Source: Platerodrilus igneus (Eukaryota; Arthropoda; Insecta; Coleoptera; Lycidae). From it: DNA of 64,000 nt. The notes beneath the pieces were generated by a model. The model saw only the letters and a program-made list of their open reading frames with translations. It had not been told where the DNA came from and ran no database searches. Position 1 is the first letter of the stretch. Every line of letters starts with the position of its first letter. Positions 59,801 through 64,000 of this stretch are shown here, piece after piece. Both the position numbers and the translations under genes were made by a program. The stretch is from the NCBI GenBank assembly GCA_036346225.1, contig JARFIW010000170.1, forward strand, positions 12,524,501 to 12,588,500, given 5' to 3'.

Positions 59801-62800
59801 TGTGACATTTCCAACAATCCACTCAATAACCGAACAATGGAACCTATTGAAAAAAAATCCTGGGATGAAGCGTCTAGTTCCCTAAAATCTTTTATTTTTA
59901 CTAAAACTAATGAGGTTTTAGTGGATATTCATCAAGAATTCGTAAGGTGGCATACCTTACGAATGGTTTCGTTTATTTCTTGACAAAAACTTTTTAGAAA
60001 TGTTGGTGACAGAAACAAATATTTATGCAGAACAGGTATTATTCTTAGGAACCAATAGCAAACGATCACGCGTAAGTGATTGGAAAGAAATTACTATTCC
60101 AGAATTATTGATTTTTATTGGATTGTTGTTTTATACCGGCACAATAAAATGTCCAAAAATACAAGATTACTGGAAAACTCATAGATTATTTGATCTAAAA
60201 TGTTTTTCTAGTTTTATGAGTAGAGATCGATTTTTGCTTATTTTAAGATTTCTGCATTTTATTTCAAATCCAGATGCCGGAGTAGTTCCTGAAGATCGTT
60301 TATTCAAAATAAGACCTGTTCTAAACTATTTTAATTCAAAAATGGAAGAGATATACTACCCAGGAAAAAATCTGTCTCTGGATGAATCGATGGTTCTGTG
60401 GAGAGTAAGACTACAATTTAGACAGTATATAAAGAACAAACGACACAAGTATGGAATTAAATGTTATATGCTTACCGAACCAATGGCCTTGTTTTAAATG
60501 TGTCAATTTATACAGGACAAGTGGACGAATTGGGAGGTACCTGGCATGCAGAAAAAGTAGTCCTTCATCTAATGAAAGGAAAGTTGGATTCTGGACACTC
60601 TCCCTACATGGATAATTACTATAACAGCCCTCATCTGACTGAAACCTTGTTGCACAAGCAAACCTACTGTACTGGTACTGTACGTGCTGATAGAAAAGGA
60701 CTTCCTAACAATATATTCTCACAAAAATTAAAAAAAGGAGACATCAGTACAGGATATCAAAATGGAATAATGATAGGTAAATGGAAAGATAAACGAGACG
60801 TCACCTATATTTCTACTGAATTTTCCATTGAAATGGTTAGTTACTACAAGAAACAAAAGAGGCCAGGAAAAAATGAAACCACGTCCAGTTGCTGAATATA
60901 ATAAATTCATGAGTGGAATAGATCGTTTTGATCAGATGATGGCTTACTACCCTTGCGGCCGTAAAACCTTACGATGGTACAAAAAATGGGAATTCACATT
61001 TTACAAATGTTGTTATATAATTCGTTTCATCTGTTCAATAAATATACAGGTAAAAAAATGTCATTTTACAATTATCGCTTAGCGGTTTTGGAAGTTTTGC
61101 TTCCAGCTCCAACAGCTCCTATATCAAAAGCTCCACAAAGTAAAACTATTCATGTTATTTCTAAAATAGATGAAAAGGATTCTAAAAACAGAGTATTGCA
61201 TAAACGGGGACGAGCTTGTTCTCAAAACAAAATAAGAAAACTTACCTTATATCATTGCATCATCTGTCTCGACGTTCTAGGGTTATGTGTCGGACAATGT
61301 TTTGACAACTACCACAGTGTGCTGTAATAATATTAATTTTTATGTTGCCTATTGTTTTTAGTTTAAGTTTATTCATATAGGTCTGTGTCATAATTTTCAA
61401 CACACACACATATATCTTTATTCTCTAAATGTATTTATATAACTGGCTCACATAGGCGCCATCCGCTCATGCATTAAAAATTTCTTTCAATGTGCTGATG
61501 GCTCCCATGGGAGCCACGCTTGAATTCTAACAAAAAAATTGTATATTGTCATTTTGAATTTGTTGTTATGACTCTTGTTAACTTTTAGGTTGAAATTTAG
61601 TAAAAGTTGCTATCAGCATATTACAAAGTATTTTTAATTTTGATCCGCAGCCAACGTGTTAAGGGATAGATGGGATAGCACATAGCTTATACAAAGAGCA
61701 AACAGGGGTAATAGAATTAGAGCAGGAACTTAGAGAAGTAAATATTAGGAGACCGGTGAGACAGGGTTGTGCCCTATCTCCATTAATCTTTAACTGGTAC
61801 ATCGAACAGGCAATGAATAATGTCAAATGCAGGGATAAAAAATTGATATGCTTAGATTTGTAGATGATATAGCGGTATTAGCATCAGTCAAGGAAAAGTT
61901 GGAAGCAGCTCTGAATGAATTGGAAACAGTTCTAACAGAGAGATATGGTATGAAAATTAATTAAAATTAAACTAAAGTACTACTAAAGGAAGGGAAAATA
62001 AATGAAAAACTAGAATACAAATAGGAAACGAGAACATACAAGAGGTTAAGGATTTCTGCTACCTAGGAAGCCAAATAACGCAAGATGGGAAAAGTGCAAA
62101 AGATATAAAACAAAGATTAGCACAAGGCCGTGCTGCATTCAACCAGAAAAAAGCAACTACTATGTTCAAAGAAACAAACATAGAAACAAGGAAAAGGGTG
62201 CTGAAAGCATATGTGTAGAATACAGCACTATGACTGTGAAACTTGGACAGTACGAGAAGCAGACAGGAAAAAGATCCAAGCCTTTGAAATGTGGTACTAC
62301 ATAAGTATGATGAAGATATCATGGACAGACAAAGTTGAGAACAAAGAGCTTCTAGAAATGGTGGGGGAAGAAAGAGATATGTAGAAAACAGTAAAAAAAA
62401 TAGGAGGGATAGGATGATAGGTCACATACTAAGGCAGGAAGGAATCGTGCAGAATATATTAGAAGCTGAGATAGAAAAAAAAACAGCGATAGAGGTTGAC
62501 CTAAGTTAGACTATTGCACACAGCTAGTCAAAGAAGTAGGCTGTGGGAATTTCAGGAAAATGTGTAAGCTATTTCAGAATAGAAATTAATGGAGGTACGC
62601 GACCAACCAGTTCCAAGACGGAAAACCTAATAGCGAAAAAAATAATTGTACTTAAACCTGACGATTATTATAAACAACTTGGGTGTTGGTTTTCCAATAT
62701 TCTCAACTAATGTCGATTGTGTGAAAGGATTTATTGGAAAACTCTTAATTCGGCAAATGTCTAAGTGTTGGGGATCTTGGTAGCTGCGGGTTGCTTAACC

Positions 62801-63629
62801 CCTTTCACGTAATACTGAATATCGGTGAAATAGGGTGTATATTTAGAACCCATAGAAGGTAACCGAGCTGTATCTGACAAGAAAGAGCAGCTGTAATTTT
62901 CGAAGACAACAAACATAGAAATAAGGAAAAAATTGTTGAAAGCATATGTGTGGAGCACAGCACTATACGGTTATGAAATTGAACTAGTAGGAGAAGCAGA
63001 CAGGAAAAAAGTAAAAACCTTTTGAATGTGGTGCTTCAGATGTATGATGATGATAGCATGGACAGACAAAGTTAATAACAAAGAGATTCTAGAAATATGG
63101 GAAGAAAGATATGTGGGAAACAAAACAAAAATGTGGGAAATAGGACAGTACACGTTCTATGGCATTTGAGGAATAGTGCGGGATATATTACTGGCAGAGA
63201 TAGGAAAAAAGAGAGGTAGACTTAGATCAGACTATTGCATGCAGATAGTGAAAGATGTAGGTTGTATAAATATCAGGGAAATCTGTTGGTTAGCTCGGAA
63301 TAGGAAACCAGTTTCAGGACTTAAGACCTAACGATGATGATATAAAATGTACTATATCTCAACATGCATAAGAAGTTTTGCATAAAATCACACATTGTAC
63401 TTTTTCTGGTGTTACTTACTGTTTAAAATCTAGATGGGTGGCTTTTGTTTAATGTGTGTGTTGTTTTTCTAATATCATAATTGCTTATTTATGAATGTTT
63501 ATTTTTCAGACGTATGATCTTAGATGCAATCAACAAGAATTTGAAAAAGTAAAATTGGATTTGGGTGCTTTAGAAACCAAGCTTAAATGGTCACAAAATG
63601 CTTTAAAAGCAGAAAAGGATTTACGAAAG
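50146..63629 (+). CDS. CCDC186: CCDC186/Golgin104-like golgin, four exons (partial gene)
   Basis: CCDC186 (Golgin104 in flies, CCCP-1 in worms) is a coiled-coil trans-Golgi/endosome protein needed for dense-core vesicle maturation. Exons: 50146-50233, 50287-50474, 50528-50740 and 63510-63629. Donors are GTAAAA, GTATGT, GTTTGT and GTAAGG; acceptors are ACCAG, TTTAG and TTTCAG. Phases agree (1, 0, 0, 0). Exon 1 opens 'MSQSQESALSDCDS' and is acidic and low in complexity. Exon 2 has 'VEECLNTIQNLERRCAELHG'. Exon 3 has 'KEKELMVMRYAVGEKSVLEL' and exon 4 'LDLGALETKLKWSQNALKAE', both matching the conserved coiled coil (human EKEAMVMKY..., VKWAQNKLKAE). The start is the first ATG of the frame; an upstream exon is possible. 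The 3' part lies beyond the window. Confidence 0.88.
50761..50820. repeat. (TA)n microsatellite
   Basis: About 30 uninterrupted TA units lie 20 bp after the exon 3 donor, followed by TTATATTTATATTTATATT. It can form cruciform DNA and is probably polymorphic. Confidence 0.97.
50881..50940. repeat. Short palindrome, plus a third arm
   Basis: TGTTAGAAGTATTGGGATAA is followed by a short spacer (around CGTTCGAAC) and its inverse complement TTATCCAAATACTTCTAACA. Another direct copy of the arm, GGTTAGAAGTATTGGGATAA, lies at about 51011-51030. It may be the end of a small foldback element. Confidence 0.8.
51140..52620 (-). mobile_element. Tandem LINE-tail composite repeats, copies B to D
   Basis: A composite unit recurs. 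In the + orientation the parts are: tail (AGGTCTTTAGTCCTGGAACTG, TTCTCTGAAATTC), optional LINE C-terminal text, TATTTCACCGAGATTCAGTG, then a head block with AAGCAGCCTGTGGCTGCCAA, CCCCCAGCACTT and ATAATAATCATC. Tails begin near 51145, 52160 and 52490; head blocks lie at about 51985-52150 and 52325-52480. The head block's inner GCAGCC/GGCTGC is self-complementary. In the sense (minus) direction, a common head is joined to the LINE 3' end, as expected of non-autonomous LINE-dependent elements. Confidence 0.65.
51675..51974 (+). mobile_element. tRNA-derived SINE with target duplication
   Basis: A Pol III A box (TGGTGTAGTGGT, about 51689-51700) and B box (GGTTGCAAGTTTGAATCCC, 51724-51742) lie at the spacing of a tRNA. 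A body of about 220 bp without coding content follows. Flanks GGTTGTGAAG (51665-51674) and GGTTGTGAAAG (51975-51985) are a target duplication of about 10 bp inside a LINE-tail repeat. The tRNA part has no paired acceptor stem, so it is a SINE and not a tRNA gene. Confidence 0.8.
52621..52984. other. Intron sequence, nothing recognised
   Basis: A+T-rich sequence between the LINE-tail composite repeats and the plus-strand LINE, with no recognisable feature. Confidence 0.4.
53067..53408 (+). pseudogene. LINE leader and endonuclease start
   Basis: A 113-codon frame. Its second half ('FRIRVGKLCNLKIEMDRLAL', 'IVRISDVRWSEV') is the N-terminus of the LINE endonuclease, where RWS corresponds to the usual 'ETRW' block. 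A stop precedes the continuation ('KKIGHCVENYLQKNKRVLMV'). Confidence 0.7.
54360..54520. repeat. Palindrome with arms of about 60 bp
   Basis: The left arm (about 54364-54427) reads TAGTCGTTTTTTTATATTTA ... TCATTATGATTTAGGCTACC. The right arm (about 54462-54516) is its inverse complement, GGTAGCCTAAATCATAATGA ... AAACGACTA. The loop is about 35 bp. It lies within the first foreign segment of the plus-strand LINE and may mark one end of that insertion. Confidence 0.85.
54840..54950 (+). repeat. CGATCCTAGGTCAT repeat, copy 2
   Basis: CGATCCTAGGTCATGGATCG followed by AAACGTTAATAAAGAT and AACTATGAGTGGTTTAATCC, then AGAAGAATACTAAAC. It matches 18033-18120 and, from AACTATGAG onwards, both arms of 63719-63827. 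The GATCC/GGATC pair directly before GAAAC resembles stem II of a hammerhead ribozyme, but the CTGATGA box is absent from both copies. Confidence 0.6.
55042..58840 (-). mobile_element. Minus-strand LINE inserted in the plus-strand LINE
   Basis: The 11 bp duplication ATTAGCATTAA flanks it (55031-55041 and 58841-58851), and the host LINE text resumes exactly after it. On the minus strand the endonuclease starts at 58547-58236 ('RFGTWYVRGVYGKEYEIMNG', 'VLCLSETKRKGKYVVELDD', 'LWSGVASNEFGTKGVSLIL'). Linker blocks follow around 57240-57035 ('KMIVICNKNAWWNDEVKKVV'). The RT has 'PGRGCVDEMFAVQQI' (about 56300-56345) and the catalytic box 'LLHADDAVLLAKSS' (about 55935-55975). The 3' end is (GTT)n. It is a different family from the host LINE. 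Frames are broken throughout. Confidence 0.88.
58236..58547 (-). pseudogene. LINE endonuclease, N-terminal part
   Basis: A 103-codon frame containing 'WRFGTWYVRGVYGKEYEIMN' (the T-W-N-V-R block with N changed to Y) and 'DVLCLSETKRKGKYV', which bears the catalytic Glu of E-T-K. Asn in the first block is usually metal-binding or catalytic, so this copy is probably inactive as well as truncated. Confidence 0.8.
59315..61658 (+). mobile_element. piggyBac-like DNA transposon
   Basis: The flanking TTAA duplication (59311-59314 and 61659-61662) is the piggyBac hallmark. The terminal inverted repeats are CACGTTCAATGCGG and, at the other end, CCGCAGCCAACGTG, matching at 11 of 14 positions. A transposase relic fills the middle. 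The element interrupts the RT region of the plus-strand LINE, whose reading resumes directly after TTAA. Its length of 2.34 kb is normal for an autonomous piggyBac-like element. Confidence 0.92.
59544..61327 (+). pseudogene. piggyBac-like transposase, frameshifted
   Basis: piggyBac transposases cut and paste at TTAA. An acidic N-terminus (59544-59724) seems to be spliced to 59778 through a 53 bp GT-AG intron. The core follows from 60000: 'DWKEITIPELLIFIGLLFY', 'LSLDESMVLWRVR' (first Asp), 'SPYMDNYYNSPHLTE' (second Asp), 'MSGIDRFDQMMAYY' (third Asp), and a C-terminal Cys-rich zinc domain ('GRACSQNKIRK...CIICLDVLGLCVGQC'). All three catalytic Asp are present. Frame changes lie near 59950, 60475, 60870 and 61010, so no full protein is made. 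At 59946-59970 a perfect TTCGTAAGGT/ACCTTACGAA inverted repeat sits at the first break. Confidence 0.9.
62641..63350 (+). mobile_element. LINE-tail composite repeat, sense copy
   Basis: The head block (about 62660-62815, with GGATCTTGGTAGCTGCGGGT and the adjoining TGCTTAACCCC) is followed by ACTGAATATCGGTGAAATAG, LINE C-terminal text ('AEADRKK...', 'TDKVNNKEILEI' across frames, 62880-63130) and a 3' end with AACGATGATGAT (about 63330). It has the same order as the minus-strand copies at 48915-49500 and 51140-52620, which supports this unit being one element. Confidence 0.7.
63510..63629 (+). CDS. CCDC186: CCDC186-like exon 4, after a 12.8 kb intron
   Basis: Forty codons in phase 0 between TTTTTCAG and GTAAGG. 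The frame after the donor runs on to 63746 only as intron read-through. The exon continues the coiled coil of exon 3 without a gap relative to the family, so the transposon-filled intron is a true intron and not a break in the gene. Confidence 0.85.
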
Positions 63630-63718
63630 GTAAGGATAGGTAAATGGTTCTTATACTTTAAAATGATTACACTAAGCATAATAAATACTCCCTGTATGTT
63701 TGTTGTGGTTTGTTTAGC

Positions 63719-63827
63719 ATTCTTCTTAATCTTCTTTGGGAATTAAACCACTCATAGTTTTTAAAATCATCTTTATTTTAAAAACTATGAGTGGTTTAAT
63801 TCCCAAAGAAGATTAAGAAGAATACTA
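63719..63827. repeat. Palindrome made of two CGATCC-family ends
   Basis: ATTCTTCTTAATCTTCTTTG ... CTCATAGTTTTTAAAAT and its inverse complement AAAACTATGAGTGGTTTAAT ... AGATTAAGAAGAAT face each other with a spacer of about 10 bp. Each arm (about 48 bp) equals the last part of the repeats at 18033 and 54850. It lies 90 bp after golgin exon 4. Confidence 0.85.
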
Positions 63828-64000
63828 AGCATAATAATCTACATGTGAGAATCGTGTGATCATTTCCTTTTTTTTTACCGACTTTCTTGCTCTTTTTTTT
63901 TTTAATATTTCATTATGTTTGTCCAATATAGCTTGTTAAATCCAGTAACTTGTATTTGCATTTGTGCCTAAAGAATTTCCTAGGCTCCACATCAAATTTT
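63828..64000. other. Golgin intron continuing to the window end
   Basis: T-rich sequence with no recognisable exon. Confidence 0.4.

Larger units (their letters stand above)
52985..62640 (+). mobile_element. Plus-strand LINE in the golgin intron, with nested insertions
   Basis: It belongs to the same family as 23650-27790. Order on the plus strand: endonuclease (53220-53890: 'KLCNLKIEMDRLALDIVRIS', 'VIIQVYMPTSNF', 'TWKMPGDIGRY'), linker (about 53890-54300, with 'KKSWITKDILNLIEE' in shifted frames), RT start (58852-59310: 'GLKNGKAGIRC', 'RNMGRYFSHEG'), RT palm (61663-61950: 'RPVRQGCALSPLIFNWYIEQ', 'MLRFVDDIAVLAS') and C-terminus with GATGAT-type tail (62040-62640). Insertions: 54311-54954, 55042-58840 (minus-strand LINE) and 59315-61658 (piggyBac). 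The catalytic box is FVDD. Many stops make it inactive. Confidence 0.85.

Noticed and set aside
63495..63746. 83-codon single-exon protein with a hydrophobic end
   Set aside because: The first half is golgin exon 4, and the hydrophobic half is intron read-through after the GTAAGG donor.

Overview
The window looks like nuclear DNA of an insect. It is A+T-rich, its host genes carry 45-50 bp GT-AG introns, and it is crowded with insect-type transposons. Three protein-coding host loci are recognisable. They are the first three coding exons of the exocyst subunit Sec8/EXOC4 (minus strand, 15655-16132), a complete three-exon divergent alpha-tubulin (39041-40495), and four exons of a CCDC186/Golgin104-like golgin (plus strand, 50146-63629). 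The golgin's third recognised intron is 12.8 kb long and full of transposons. There is also a 5S rRNA-like gene split by about 160 bp (37720-38002).

Most of the rest is mobile DNA, and much of it is nested with readable junctions. (1) 3019-13855 is a minus-strand Ty3/Gypsy element of mag type. A solo LTR (3250-3892) and a whole Ty1/Copia element (4823-11082, duplication GGATC) sit inside it. The Copia element holds a second solo LTR (7601-8260) and an unclassified 1.6 kb insertion. (2) About 23650-27790 is a minus-strand non-LTR retrotransposon, broken by a third solo LTR (24534-25154) and by a 0.9 kb insertion. (3) 28047-37424 is an errantivirus-type endogenous retrovirus with two roughly 550 bp LTRs, a CGTG duplication and degraded gag, pol and env. 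(4) About 42880-45450 is a jockey-like LINE relic. (5) The golgin intron (50741-63509) holds a plus-strand LINE. Into it have inserted a minus-strand LINE with an 11 bp target duplication (55042-58840) and a piggyBac-like element with TTAA duplication (59315-61658). LINE-tail composites, a SINE, a (TA)n tract and several palindromes lie nearby.

All transposon reading frames show frameshifts, stops or lost catalytic residues, so I see no clearly autonomous copy. Target-site duplications, and host frames that are restored across insertions, give a relative order of events. The mag element came first, then Copia, then solo LTR number 2. In the intron the plus-strand LINE came first, then the minus-strand LINE and piggyBac.

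The things I would look at first are a near-perfect 84 bp hairpin with a 9-nt loop (42002-42178), the split 5S gene whose terminal stem still pairs, the alpha-tubulin without the usual tyrosine tail, and the solo-LTR family found each time inside another transposon. I did not find a clearly new multi-gene system.
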